Assembly: GCA_003223115.1 (NCBI GenBank)
Contig: QHXW01000020.1
Coordinates: 1 to 50,031, forward strand
Source: Acidobacteriota bacterium
Lineage (GTDB): Bacteria; Acidobacteriota; Terriglobia; Bryobacterales; Bryobacteraceae
Length of the DNA stretch: 50,031 nucleotides
Direction: 5' to 3'
Positions within the stretch are counted from its first letter, which is position 1; the number at the start of each line of letters is the position of its first letter. A model generated the notes under the pieces. It saw only the letters and a list, made by a program, of their open reading frames with translations, was not told the DNA's origin and made no database searches. Below are positions 9,269 through 18,059 of the stretch, in pieces. The position numbers were made by a program, and so were the translations under genes.

Positions 9269-9410
9269 CTATGGAAGATCTGTCTTCGCCAGTCGCAAGA
9301 GCCAGCACCGCCGGCGCCTCCAACGTGGTAATTTGGCCGAGCAGGGCTGCCAGTTCGGCCGCGCAAAGCAAAAAAGTTTCGACGATAAGACGATATAAAC
9401 GCATTCGCAT
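9114..9410 (-). other. Upstream leader ORF (98 aa), out of frame with the decaheme gene
   Basis: Starts MRMRLYRLIVETFLLCAAEL, a second version of the cytochrome signal peptide, then reads through the second leader unit in another frame and ends inside the cytochrome coding region (RGAPCAG ... CGWGKQLF). A matching ORF with nearly the same sequence and end exists in the 26-kb copy. It is either a by-product of the leader duplication or a translated upstream peptide. Translation is not shown by the sequence. Confidence 0.3.
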
Positions 9411-9502
9411 CCCGTCCACGCAATAGTCGCCGGCCACACGCCTCTGCGGCCCGGCCGGTAATTTTGCCTCCGCTTACAACTTAAACCGCGTCACTGCCAC
9501 GC

Positions 9503-9518
9503 CGTGATTTGCCTCACG
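9503..9518. promoter_or_regulatory. CRP/FNR-type palindrome in 5' module, copy 1
   Basis: CGTGA-TTTGCC-TCACG, which contains the GTGA-N6-TCAC core of CRP-family sites. It is conserved base for base in the second module copy (26413-26428). It lies ~93 bp upstream of the first leader ATG. The regulator is not in the window. Confidence 0.45.
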
Positions 9519-9734
9519 ATGCTAAACAGCCGAGGCCAGCACGAATTATCACTGGTCCTTGAACCGTTCCATCTTTGCTCTCTTTAGAACGTGCGTCTTT
9601 GCTCACCAGCAAATTTGTAGAGAGAAGTGCAGCAAGTGGGTCACAGCTTCGCCATTACAGCGCTGGCGCACGTCTATCTGGGCGGCAAATGACCTGAACG
9701 TTTGTCATTCCTCGGTCACTGCACTTGTTGGATT

Positions 9735-9830
9735 CCGCCTTGGCGTGCTTTAAGGATCGGGATGTCGGGGTCGGCGTCTTTCCAGAGGGTGAAGAAATCC
9801 TGGTAGGCCGTCTTCGCCTTGGTCAAATAA
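9735..9830 (-). pseudogene. 3' remnant of a TPR-tailed protein (copy A)
   Basis: Minus-strand reading gives [24 protein letters not shown], typical of the last TPR and C-terminus of acidobacterial proteins, often Ser/Thr kinases with TPR tails. A 1-bp shift follows. Two related remnants are at 17340-17770 and 24840-24975. The flanking 9627-9734 and 9831-9969 hold nothing recognisable. Confidence 0.6.
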
Positions 9831-9969
9831 ATCTAGGCGGGCAGATCCTTGACGACATCTTTTTTGTATCTATGGCAAGACCCGGTGGAAGTCGGATCGC
9901 GGGGCATTGCGTATCCAGAAATACAACCCGCGCCGCCGCAACGCTTTCCTCGTCCTTGACTTAAGGTCA

Positions 9970-10002
9970 ATTCATACATATGATTGAAACGATTGTATGA
10001 AT
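9970..10002. promoter_or_regulatory. TetR operator overlapping the regulator's own start codon
   Basis: Inverted repeat ATTCATACA (9970-9978) and TGTATGAAT (9994-10002), 15-bp spacer. The regulator ATG (9997-9999) is inside the right arm. A second small palindrome TTGAC-N5-GTCAA sits just upstream (9956-9970). Likely site of autorepression of the whole efflux operon. Confidence 0.55.
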
Positions 10003-10635
10003 GATACCAAGCTTCGGATCCTGGACGCTGCGGAACGCTTGTTTGCTCAGCAAGGCTTTGACGTTTCGATTCGAGCGATCACCGACGAGGCCGGGGTAAA
10101 TCTCGCGGCAGTGAATTACCATTTCCAATCCAAAGAGGCACTGCTGGACGCCATCATCGCCAGGCGCATCGAGCCAGTGAATAAACGGCGGCTGGAAATG
10201 CTCGATGCCATCGAAGCTCGAACCGGCGATCGCCCTCTGCCTTTGGAAGCTGTGCTCGAAGCATTCCTCGCTCCGGTTCTCGAAGCGCCATTCGAACACT
10301 TCAAGCCGCTGATCGGCCGCATGTATAGCGTGCCGGAGGAATTCATTAAACGAGTTTTCCATGTGCATCTCGCGCCCATCGTTGTCAGGTTCGATGCCGC
10401 TTTCGCGCGCGCCTTGCCGGATCTGCCCGAGTCCGAACGTATTTGGAGGCTCTATTTCAGCATTGGCGCCATGGTCCATGTCATGAACTGGTCCCGTGTG
10501 CTGCGACCCATTTCGAACGGCGTTCTCGATCCTTCCGATACCAGAGCTCTGATGCGGCGGATGGTGGCTTTCGCGGCTGCGGGATTTCGTGCGCCAGTGG
10601 TGGAAAACCAACCCGTCCATCGAGGAACCAACTAA
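9997..10635 (+). CDS. TetR/AcrR-family repressor of the efflux operon (CecR-like)
   Basis: 212 residues. The N-terminal helix-turn-helix reads RILDAAERLFAQQGFDVSIR followed by AITDEAGVNLAAVNYHF, a textbook TetR DNA-binding domain. The C-terminal ligand domain resembles CecR (YbiH), which in E. coli controls ybhGFSR. The gene heads an operon with the same contents, and its stop overlaps the TolC-like start by one base (TAATG). A palindrome spans the start codon, so autoregulation is likely. The inducer is unknown. Confidence 0.88.
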   Translation: MNDTKLRILDAAERLFAQQGFDVSIRAITDEAGVNLAAVNYHFQSKEALLDAIIARRIEPVNKRRLEMLDAIEARTGDRPLPLEAVLEAFLAPVLEAPFEHFKPLIGRMYSVPEEFIKRVFHVHLAPIVVRFDAAFARALPDLPESERIWRLYFSIGAMVHVMNWSRVLRPISNGVLDPSDTRALMRRMVAFAAAGFRAPVVENQPVHRGTN

Positions 10636-11978
10636 TGCTTAGAATCCTCTCATCACTCTTGCTGATCGCGGGCATGGCCACGGCACAGGTGCCGCTCAAG
10701 GAACGTCCGAGCATTCTGCCGCTCAGCCTGAAGCGAGCTGTGGAAATCGCGCTTTCGCCGGAGGGCAACACGCGGGTTCAGCTCGCCGAGGAAACCATTC
10801 GCCAAGCCGAATCGAGAACAGTGCAAGCCCGCGGCGCGCTGCTCCCGAACTTCGACGCATCGCTCACCGAGCAGAATCAGGTGCGCAATCTTCTGGCGTT
10901 CGGCATCCGCTTCCCCAGAATTCCCGGCTTCAGCTTTCCTGAAATCGTTGGTCCGTTCAACACGTTCGACGCGCGGGTGAGCGGGACCCAGAACGTTTTC
11001 GATTTCAGCTCCATCAGACGGTTTCAGGCGGCGCGCGTAAACGTCGAAGCTACTAAGGTCGAGGTGCAGGGCACACGTAACCAAGTGGCCGATCAGGTTG
11101 CGCGCACTTACCTCGAAGGGCTTCGCGCCGATGCCGATGTCGACACCGCCAAGTCGAATGTCGAGCTTTCTGAAGCGCTATTTAAGCTCGCCAATTCACA
11201 GAAGACAGCCGGAACCGGCACAGGCATCGAAGTGGTTCGCGCCCAGGTCCAACTGGCCAATGACCGGCAGCGCGTGCTCGTTGCACAAAACGGCCGAACG
11301 CGGGCACTTCTGCAATTGCTCAAGACTCTTGGACTCCGGCTGGATGGTGACGTCGAACTCACAGACAAGATGGCTTACACGCCCGTCGATGACATCCCCG
11401 TCGATCAAGCGGTTCAGACTGCGCTCGACACCCGCGCCGAGTTGAGAGCACAGCACGGACGCGAGAGCAATGCGCGCCTCAGCTTCAGTGCCACAAAGTG
11501 GGAGCGTCTTCCGTCACTGGCCTTCTTCGGCGACTACGGCACTATTGGAATCGGCCCCAACTCGGCCATTCCCACTCGCACCTACGGCGTCTCCATGAAG
11601 GTGCCGCTATTTGATGGAGGCCGCCGCGATGGCCGCCGCACGGAAGCGCTTTCGCAGTACAAACAGGAACAGGTCCGCACGCGCGATCTCCGCGATCAGA
11701 TCGAGCTCGACATCCGCGTCGCGCTCGACGGCATCAAATCCGCTGACGCCCAGGTTGCCGCGGCACGCGAAGGCGTTGAACTCTCCGAAAAGGAACTTGC
11801 CCAAGCCCGCCGCCGGTACGAAGCGGGCGTGACCAACAGCATCGAAGTCACCGATGCGCAGACCCGTTTGCAGCGCGGCCGGGATAATCTCACCAGCGCG
11901 CTTTACAACCACAACCTAGCCCGCATCGATCTGAACACCGCCATGGGCACCATTCAGGCGCTGGTGAATGGTTTTTGA
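10635..11978 (+). CDS. TolC-family outer-membrane efflux protein
   Basis: 447 residues from the ATG at 10635 (MLRILSSLLLIAGMATAQ, a signal peptide with cleavage after ATA). I reject the upstream ATG at 10443, which lies inside tetR. Two OEP repeats are visible: long heptad-rich helices (RQAESRTVQARGALLPNFDA; AREGVELSEKELAQARRRYE) and the YEAGVTNSIEVTDAQTRL motif near the C-terminus, typical of TolC/OprM-like proteins. It supplies the outer-membrane channel for the HlyD-ABC exporter encoded downstream. The E. coli ybh operon has no such gene and relies on TolC elsewhere. Confidence 0.9.
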   Translation: MLRILSSLLLIAGMATAQVPLKERPSILPLSLKRAVEIALSPEGNTRVQLAEETIRQAESRTVQARGALLPNFDASLTEQNQVRNLLAFGIRFPRIPGFSFPEIVGPFNTFDARVSGTQNVFDFSSIRRFQAARVNVEATKVEVQGTRNQVADQVARTYLEGLRADADVDTAKSNVELSEALFKLANSQKTAGTGTGIEVVRAQVQLANDRQRVLVAQNGRTRALLQLLKTLGLRLDGDVELTDKMAYTPVDDIPVDQAVQTALDTRAELRAQHGRESNARLSFSATKWERLPSLAFFGDYGTIGIGPNSAIPTRTYGVSMKVPLFDGGRRDGRRTEALSQYKQEQVRTRDLRDQIELDIRVALDGIKSADAQVAAAREGVELSEKELAQARRRYEAGVTNSIEVTDAQTRLQRGRDNLTSALYNHNLARIDLNTAMGTIQALVNGF

Positions 11979-11988
11979 GGAGCCGCAC

Positions 11989-13164
11989 ATGAAGAAACGA
12001 CTCGTTCCCGTCATCCTGATCGTGGCTGCACTGGCCATAGCCGGCGTCCTGTGGTCCAAACGATTTAATCGGGAGGACAGCAACCGTATCCGGCTATCGG
12101 GAAATATGGAACTCACGCAGGTGGATATCTCCTTTAAAGTCGCCGGCAAATTAATCGAGCGCCCCGTGAATGAAGGTGACACGGTCAAGAAAGGCCAGTT
12201 GATCGCGCGCGTCGACCAGACCCAGAGCATGCGGCAAATGCAAGCCCAGCAAGCGAGTGTGCAATCGGCCGAAATGCAGCTCTCGCAATCGGCCATTTCC
12301 ATCGCCTGGCAAAAGGCGACTCTGGAAGCCGATATCGAGTTGCGCAAGGCGGACATCCGGCAGGCGCAGGCCGCTCTCGATCAGTTGTTCAACGGATCGC
12401 GGCCGCAGGAGATTCAGCAGGCAGAGGCAGCCGTCGCCGACGCCCGGACACAAGCCGAACAGGCTCGCCGTGATTGGGAGCGCGCACAAACGCTGTACAA
12501 GAATGACGACATCTCCACCGCGCAGCGCGACCAGTACCTGGCGCGGTTTAACAGCACCGCAGCACTCCTGCGGCAGGCTGAAGAACGCCTCGCCATGGTA
12601 AAAGAAGGTCCGCGCAAAGAAGAGATTGATGCGGCGCGTGGCGCATTGCAGCGTGCCCAGGCCGCGCTGAAGGTCAGCGAAGCGAACCAGCTCGAAGTCC
12701 AGCGCCGGGAACAGGACCTCGAGGCCCGAAGGGCTGAGATGGAGCGGGCCCGAGCACAGCTCGGCGTCACCGAATCGCAGTTGGAGGATACCAGCGCCTA
12801 TTCGCCCATCGATGGTGTGGTGCTCGTCAAGTCTGCCGAAATCGGTGAGGTGCTGGCCGCGGGGACGACCGTGGTCACCATCGGCGATCTCGACCATCCC
12901 TGGCTGCGCGGATACATCAAAGAAACCGACCTCGGCCGCGTCAAGCTGGGACAGAAAGTGAAACTCACTACGGATTCGTACCGCGGCAAAATTTACTGGG
13001 GCCGCGTGTCGTTTATCGCATCCGAAGCCGAGTTCACGCCGAAGCAGATACAGACCAGCGAGGAGCGCGTAAAACTCGTGTACCGGATCAAGATCGATGT
13101 CGACAATTCAGGCCACGAGCTGAAATCCAATATGCCCGTGGACGCAGAGATCGTACTCGAATGA
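11989..13164 (+). CDS. HlyD-family periplasmic adaptor (YbhG-like)
   Basis: 391 residues starting at MKKRLVPVILIV (one N-terminal membrane anchor), preceded by GAGGAG. A lipoyl half-motif (GKLIERPVNEGDTVKKGQLI), a very long alpha-helical hairpin of roughly residues 75-250 rich in Q, A, E and R, then the second lipoyl half (YSPIDGVVLVKSAEIGEVL) and a beta-barrel domain follow. This is the membrane-fusion protein linking the ABC permeases to the TolC channel. It overlaps the next gene by 4 bp (ATGA). Confidence 0.9.
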   Translation: MKKRLVPVILIVAALAIAGVLWSKRFNREDSNRIRLSGNMELTQVDISFKVAGKLIERPVNEGDTVKKGQLIARVDQTQSMRQMQAQQASVQSAEMQLSQSAISIAWQKATLEADIELRKADIRQAQAALDQLFNGSRPQEIQQAEAAVADARTQAEQARRDWERAQTLYKNDDISTAQRDQYLARFNSTAALLRQAEERLAMVKEGPRKEEIDAARGALQRAQAALKVSEANQLEVQRREQDLEARRAEMERARAQLGVTESQLEDTSAYSPIDGVVLVKSAEIGEVLAAGTTVVTIGDLDHPWLRGYIKETDLGRVKLGQKVKLTTDSYRGKIYWGRVSFIASEAEFTPKQIQTSEERVKLVYRIKIDVDNSGHELKSNMPVDAEIVLE

Positions 13165-14105
13165 CCGCGGCCGATCCGATCATTTCCGTTCAGAATTTGA
13201 CCCGCCGCTTTGGCTCGCTCACTGCCGTTGATCGCCTCAGCCTCGAAATCATGTCGGGCGAGATCTTCGGTCTCGTTGGCCCTGACGGCGCGGGCAAGAC
13301 CACCACCTTGCGTCTATTGTGCGGTCTGATGAACCCGAGCGAAGGCCGGGCTCTCGTGGCCGGAGAGGATGTCTCGCGGAATGTCGATGCCGTGAAGGAT
13401 CGCATCGGCTACATGGCCCAGCGCTTCGGCCTCTATAGCGACCTCACCGTCGAAGAGAACATGAACTTCTATGCCGATCTGTTCGGTGTTCTCGGCACGG
13501 ATCGCGAAGACCTGAAGACGAAGCTACTCCGGATGACGCGCATGGAGCCGTTCCGCGACCGTCCGGCGGGCAAACTATCCGGCGGCATGAAGCAGAAGCT
13601 CGCGTTGATGTGTACCCTTCTGCACCACCCGCAAATTCTGTTCCTCGACGAGCCCACCAACGGCGTCGATCCGCTGTCCCGGCGCGATTTCTGGGCGATC
13701 CTCTACCGACTGGTCAAGAACGGCCTCACGGTTTTCGTGACCACCGCCTACCTGGATGAAGCCGAGCGGTGCAACCGTGTGGGACTGATGCACCGCGGCC
13801 GCCTGATCCGCTGCGATACACCTGCAAAGCTCAAGACGCACATGGCCGAGCTGTGTTATGAGGTGGTTGCTCCCAACCAGCGCGCGGCCCGCGAGTTTCT
13901 CGAACAACAACCGGGAATCCTGAGCGTCGAGCCATCCGGTTCCACGCTGCATCTGTTTCTCGAACCGGGCACAACTTCGGCTGACAAGCTTGCTGCGGCA
14001 TTGAATACGAAAGGACTCGGACCGGTCGAGTTCCATAAAATCTCGCCATCGCTTGAAGACGTTTTCATCGCGCTCATTCGCAAAGAGGAGGCCGTCCATG
14101 CCTGA
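13161..14105 (+). CDS. ABC transporter ATP-binding protein (YbhF N-half-like)
   Basis: 314 residues: Walker A GPDGAGKTTT, Q-loop in YMAQRFGLY, signature LSGGMKQKLAL, Walker B ILFLDEPTNGVDP, switch region VTTAYLDEAERC. The aspartate in GPDGAGKT instead of asparagine is also seen in the N-terminal domain of E. coli YbhF, a fused double ATPase. With the next gene it therefore looks like YbhF split into two polypeptides. Overlaps both neighbours (4 bp upstream, 8 bp downstream). Confidence 0.92.
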   Translation: MTAADPIISVQNLTRRFGSLTAVDRLSLEIMSGEIFGLVGPDGAGKTTTLRLLCGLMNPSEGRALVAGEDVSRNVDAVKDRIGYMAQRFGLYSDLTVEENMNFYADLFGVLGTDREDLKTKLLRMTRMEPFRDRPAGKLSGGMKQKLALMCTLLHHPQILFLDEPTNGVDPLSRRDFWAILYRLVKNGLTVFVTTAYLDEAERCNRVGLMHRGRLIRCDTPAKLKTHMAELCYEVVAPNQRAAREFLEQQPGILSVEPSGSTLHLFLEPGTTSADKLAAALNTKGLGPVEFHKISPSLEDVFIALIRKEEAVHA

Positions 14106-15051
14106 CGCGAATGGGAGCACTCCCGCGGTCGAGACTCATGACCTCGTCAAGCGCTTCAGGGACTTCATCGCGGTCGACCGCGTCTCGCTCCAAGTTCCCC
14201 GCGGCGAGATCTTCGGATTCCTGGGTCCTAACGGCGCCGGAAAATCCACCACCATCCGGATCCTGTGTGGATTGCTTGAACCCAGTGAAGGCCAGGCCCG
14301 CGTCGCCGGATATGATGTGCGAACCCAGTCCGAGCAGATCAAGCTACACATTGGCTATATGTCGCAGAAGTTCTCGCTCTACGATGATCTGACCGTCGAG
14401 GAGAACATCGATTTTTTCAGCGGCATTTACGGCGTGCCCGAGGAGCGGCGGCCGGATCGGAAGGCCTACGTTCTGCGTATGGCCGGGCTGATCGAGCAGC
14501 GCACCATGATGACCCGGCTGCTCGCCGGCGGATGGAAGCAGCGTCTGGCCCTCGGTTGCGCCATCCTCCACGAGCCTCCTATCCTGTTCCTGGACGAGCC
14601 GACATCCGGCGTCGACCCTATCGCCCGCCGGTCTTTCTGGGAGCTGATCTACCAGCTTTCCGCGGCGGGCCACACCATCTTCGTCAGCACTCATTACATG
14701 GATGAGGCCGAATATTGTCACCGCATTGCTCTGATGTATCGCGGAAAGATCATCGCACTGGGCACTCCTGCGGCTTTGAAGCAGTCTCTCCACGCGCATA
14801 TCCTCCATCTGGAATCTTCGGACGTGCGGGGGAGTATGACGGCGCTGGAAAATAAGCCGGGCATCCTGGAAGCCGCCGTATTCGGTAGTGGTCTGCATAT
14901 CACGGTTCAAGATCCCGCTTCCGCCATTTCGCAAATTCGTTCACTACTTGACGCCAGGCATATCTCCCTCAGCCAGCTCGAACCGATTCAGCCTTCGATG
15001 GAAGACGTATTCGTCGCCATGATCGAGCAACAAGAGAGGAAGCCGCAATGA
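14098..15051 (+). CDS. ABC transporter ATP-binding protein (YbhF C-half-like)
   Basis: 317 residues from the ATG at 14098 (MPDANGSTP), which overlaps the preceding stop by 8 bp. Walker A GPNGAGKSTT, signature LAGGWKQRLALG (the GWKQ variant found in the second half of YbhF), Walker B ILFLDEPTSGVDP, H-loop VSTHYMDEAEYC. It pairs with the previous ATPase as an asymmetric heterodimer. Overlaps the permease by 4 bp. Confidence 0.92.
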   Translation: MPDANGSTPAVETHDLVKRFRDFIAVDRVSLQVPRGEIFGFLGPNGAGKSTTIRILCGLLEPSEGQARVAGYDVRTQSEQIKLHIGYMSQKFSLYDDLTVEENIDFFSGIYGVPEERRPDRKAYVLRMAGLIEQRTMMTRLLAGGWKQRLALGCAILHEPPILFLDEPTSGVDPIARRSFWELIYQLSAAGHTIFVSTHYMDEAEYCHRIALMYRGKIIALGTPAALKQSLHAHILHLESSDVRGSMTALENKPGILEAAVFGSGLHITVQDPASAISQIRSLLDARHISLSQLEPIQPSMEDVFVAMIEQQERKPQ

Positions 15052-16181
15052 ACTTCCGCCGAACGCGCGCCGTGGCGAGGAAAGAATTCCTGCACATCAT
15101 CCGCGATGCACGCAGCCTGATCCTGGCGCTATTGTTACCGTTGGTGATGTTGCTTCTGTTCGGATACGCGCTAAGCCTCGACGTCGATCAGATTCCCACC
15201 ATCGTTTACGATCGCGATCACACGCCCCAGAGCCGCGACCTGATTCGCGAGTTCAGCGGTTCGCGTTACTTCCAGGTGACCGCCGTGGCAAATAGCTACG
15301 ACGACATCGACCGTGACATCGATCGTAGCCGGACCCTGCTGGCCATCGTCGTGCCCGAAAATTACTCGAAGGATCTGCTCGCCGGCCGCGAAGCCCAAGT
15401 GCAATTGATTATCGACGGGAGCGACTCGAACACCGCCTCCATAGCAGTGGGCTACACAGAGGCGCTCGTGCAATCCTACGCGCTCCAGTTGCGTTCTGAA
15501 GCCCAGGTGCAAAAAGGGGGCGGCAAATTGAACAACGCTGTCGAGCCGCGCATCCGCGTCTGGTACAACAACGATCTCGTTTCGCGGAACTATATCGTGC
15601 CCGGATTGATCGCGGTGATTCTGATGATCATCGCGTCGCTGCTGACATCGTTGACCATTGCGCGCGAATGGGAGACCGGCACCATGGAGCAATTGCTTTC
15701 GACGCCCGTACGCCCCACTGAATTGGTTCTCGGCAAACTGTCGGCTTATTTCACGCTGGGCATCACGGACATGGTGATCTGTCTCGTGATCGGCGTGTTT
15801 GTCTTCGACGTGCCGATGAAGGGCAGCGTGCTGCTGTTGCTCTTTTCGAGCTGTCTGTTTCTTTTCGGCGCTCTGTCCTGGGGCATTCTGATGTCTGCTT
15901 CCACCCGATCCCAGCTCGTGGCTTATCAGCTCGGCACATTGACTTCGTTTCTGCCGGCCTTCCTCCTCTCGGGCTTTATTTACTCGATCCATAGCATGCC
16001 GGTGATCATTCAAGCCGTCACGTATATTGTTCCAGCGAGATATTTCGTCACCGTTCTGAAGTTCATTTTTCTCAAGGGTGTGGGCGTCGAGGTTTTGTGG
16101 GCCGAACTGACATTCCTTTTCCTGTATGCGGCCATCGTGTTCTTGTTTGCAAGCAGGAAACTGAGGCAGAAAATAGCATGA
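15048..16181 (+). CDS. ABC-2 type permease (YbhS-like)
   Basis: 377 residues. N-terminal helix (LILALLLPLVMLLLFGYALS), a large periplasmic loop of about 150 residues, then five C-terminal helices with the conserved cytoplasmic motif REWETGTMEQLLSTPVRP between them, as in ABC-2 exporters YbhS/YbhR. The N-terminus ARKEFLHIIRDARSL is typical. Overlaps the next permease by 4 bp. Confidence 0.9.
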   Translation: MNFRRTRAVARKEFLHIIRDARSLILALLLPLVMLLLFGYALSLDVDQIPTIVYDRDHTPQSRDLIREFSGSRYFQVTAVANSYDDIDRDIDRSRTLLAIVVPENYSKDLLAGREAQVQLIIDGSDSNTASIAVGYTEALVQSYALQLRSEAQVQKGGGKLNNAVEPRIRVWYNNDLVSRNYIVPGLIAVILMIIASLLTSLTIAREWETGTMEQLLSTPVRPTELVLGKLSAYFTLGITDMVICLVIGVFVFDVPMKGSVLLLLFSSCLFLFGALSWGILMSASTRSQLVAYQLGTLTSFLPAFLLSGFIYSIHSMPVIIQAVTYIVPARYFVTVLKFIFLKGVGVEVLWAELTFLFLYAAIVFLFASRKLRQKIA

Positions 16182-17335
16182 GAGAGCGCCTCAAGGTCAT
16201 CATCCGCAAAGAACTCATCCAGGCTCTGCGCGAGCCGCGGATGCGGGTTATGCTCATCTTGCCGCCCATTATCCAGCTTATTGTCTTCGGCTACGCGGCC
16301 AACTTGGACGTGGACATGTCCCTGATCGCCTGGATGGATCGCGACGCCACTCAGGAAAGCCGTGAGTTGTTGAGCAACTTCGAAGGCTCCGGCCGTTTCC
16401 AGATTGTGGCTACGCCGCAACGCGATGCCGAGATGCAACACCTTCTCGATCACGGGGACGTGGATGCCGTGGTCCGGGTGTTGCCGGGATTTGCGCGCGA
16501 TGTGGAGCGCGGGCGGACGACCAGCGTTCAGGTGCTGGTGGACGGCACCAATTCCAATACCGCCTCCATCGTCTCCAGTAATGCCGGTCAGGCGATCGCG
16601 CGCTATTCGAATGAAGTGAACCTGCGCCGGCAGCGCGACAAACTGGTGGGTCGTACGATGTCCACTGGCGGGCCGTTGCGCCCGAATATCCCGCGCGTGG
16701 ACGCGCGTACTCGCGTCTGGTTCAACGCCGATCTGCGCAGCCGAAACTATTTTGTTCCGGGAGTGGTGGTGAACATCATCACGCTGATCACGCTGATGCT
16801 CACCGCCATGGCGATCGTGCGCGAGAAAGAAATCGGAACCATGGAGCAACTGATGGTCACGCCGATTCAGTCGATCGAGTTAATGCTCGGCAAGACGCTG
16901 CCGTTCGCGCTGGTTGGCCTGTTTGACACGGCGCTCGCCGTTACCGTCGCCCTGGTGCTCTTTCACATTCCATTCCGCGGCCACGTTTGGGTGCTGCTGC
17001 TCGGCGCTTGCGTGTTCCTGATGACGTCGCTTGGCGCAGGGCTGTTCATCTCAACCGTCTCGCGTACTCAGCAGCAAGCCATGATGTCGACGTTCCTGTT
17101 CTTCCAGCCATTCTTCCTGCTCAGCGGCTTCACCTTCCCCATCCGCAATATGCCGCCTGCGGTGCAATATTTGACATACCTGAACCCGGTGCGCTACTTC
17201 CTGGAGATCGTTCGCGGCGTGTTTCTGAAGGGTTCGGGAGTCTCTGTGCTATGGCCGCAACTGGTGGCGCTGGCGATCATAGGCGCATCGGTTTTAACTC
17301 TAAGTGCACTGCGCTTTCACAAAAAGCTGGATTGA
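16178..17335 (+). CDS. ABC-2 type permease (YbhR-like)
   Basis: 385 residues from the ATG at 16178 (MRERLKVIIRKELIQALREP), inside the preceding stop (ATGA). Same build as its neighbour: first helix MLILPPIIQLIVFGYAANL, periplasmic domain, motif REKEIGTMEQLMVTPIQS, and C-terminal helices ending near RFHKKLD. Last gene of the efflux operon. A heterodimeric permease is expected. Confidence 0.9.
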   Translation: MRERLKVIIRKELIQALREPRMRVMLILPPIIQLIVFGYAANLDVDMSLIAWMDRDATQESRELLSNFEGSGRFQIVATPQRDAEMQHLLDHGDVDAVVRVLPGFARDVERGRTTSVQVLVDGTNSNTASIVSSNAGQAIARYSNEVNLRRQRDKLVGRTMSTGGPLRPNIPRVDARTRVWFNADLRSRNYFVPGVVVNIITLITLMLTAMAIVREKEIGTMEQLMVTPIQSIELMLGKTLPFALVGLFDTALAVTVALVLFHIPFRGHVWVLLLGACVFLMTSLGAGLFISTVSRTQQQAMMSTFLFFQPFFLLSGFTFPIRNMPPAVQYLTYLNPVRYFLEIVRGVFLKGSGVSVLWPQLVALAIIGASVLTLSALRFHKKLD

Positions 17336-17339
17336 AACT

Positions 17340-17770
17340 ACAGCCTGGCGTATTCCGCCCTGGCTTGCTTGAGGATCGGAATATCGGGGTCGGCGTCTTT
17401 CCAGAGACCACCGGACGGTCCCTGGCGGGAACTTCTGCCCGTCAGAGATCAGGGCCCCGGTTTTCATCCGATCCCTGGCATTGGTGGCGGTTCGCTGCCG
17501 TTATCGGCACGGATCTGACTCCGTTGGTGAGTTTTCTTATTTACGAATCGGAACCGGGCCGAATCCACGCATCCTGTGCAAGGTTTCTGGTGAGTGAGGA
17601 AATCCCAGTAGGCAGTCTTTGCCTTAGTCTTGTCTCCCGACAAAGCGAACGCTCTGCCTAGCTGCAAATGTGCCAATGCGCCTATGGGATCAATGGCCAC
17701 GACCCCGCGGTCGAGTGGGGCAATCGCGGACCGGAAGTCCTGGATCTTGATAAAAAAGGGTTCCAGGATT
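17340..17770 (-). pseudogene. 3' remnant of a TPR-tailed protein (copy B), interrupted by a small element
   Basis: Minus strand reads GALAHLQLGRAFALSGDKTK and AKTAYWDFLT, is broken at 17595, and resumes at 17406 with [20 protein letters not shown] and a stop near 17336. Copies A and C show the uninterrupted junction, so an insertion of ~188 bp is directly visible. Upstream, IAPLDRGVVAIDPI continues to about 17770 and no start is evident. The 17771-18059 stretch holds nothing I recognise. Confidence 0.7.
17407..17591 (+). mobile_element. Small non-autonomous insertion element, copy 2
   Basis: ~185 bp with ends ACCA...TGGT inserted in TPR remnant B. GAG is present on both sides (17404-17406 and 17592-17594), and removing the element plus one GAG restores the sequence seen in copy C. 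Most of it repeats 281-433 and 520-558 in inverted orientation. No coding capacity. Confidence 0.65.
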
Positions 17771-18059
17771 CGCGAGTCCGACAGAGCCCTGTCGGCAAAC
17801 GCGAGCCTCCTCGGAAAGTTCCCAGAGCGCGGGTGGAATCCATCCGTCGAACAAATCGGGTGCGGGTCGTCGAGTCTCAGCATGGGCGAATCTCCTCGTC
17901 AAAAAATAGAGCGATGCGAAAATGGTAGATGTTATTTCCGTCGGATGCAAAACATTTCTCGACGAACAATTGATGCGCGATCGCCAGAAAACAGGAATCT
18001 CGCGAAAATCACCGTCTATGGCTCGACGGAAATGAGGCGACCATTTTTCACCGCAATGT

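Larger units (their letters stand above)
9096..9626 (-). repeat. ~530-bp 5' module, copy 1 (regulatory region plus duplicated export leader)
   Basis: Closely similar along its length to 25997-26537, in the same orientation. From upstream to downstream on the minus strand it contains two TCTTTGCTC-type direct repeats, a GTGA-N6-TCAC palindrome, a first leader start (ATG at 9410) and a second, homologous leader start (9268) that opens the decaheme cytochrome. Similarity stops sharply at 9626 and fades at about codon 60 of the cytochrome. Each leader unit is ~150 bp, so the module holds an internal tandem duplication as well as being duplicated in the window. Confidence 0.85.
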
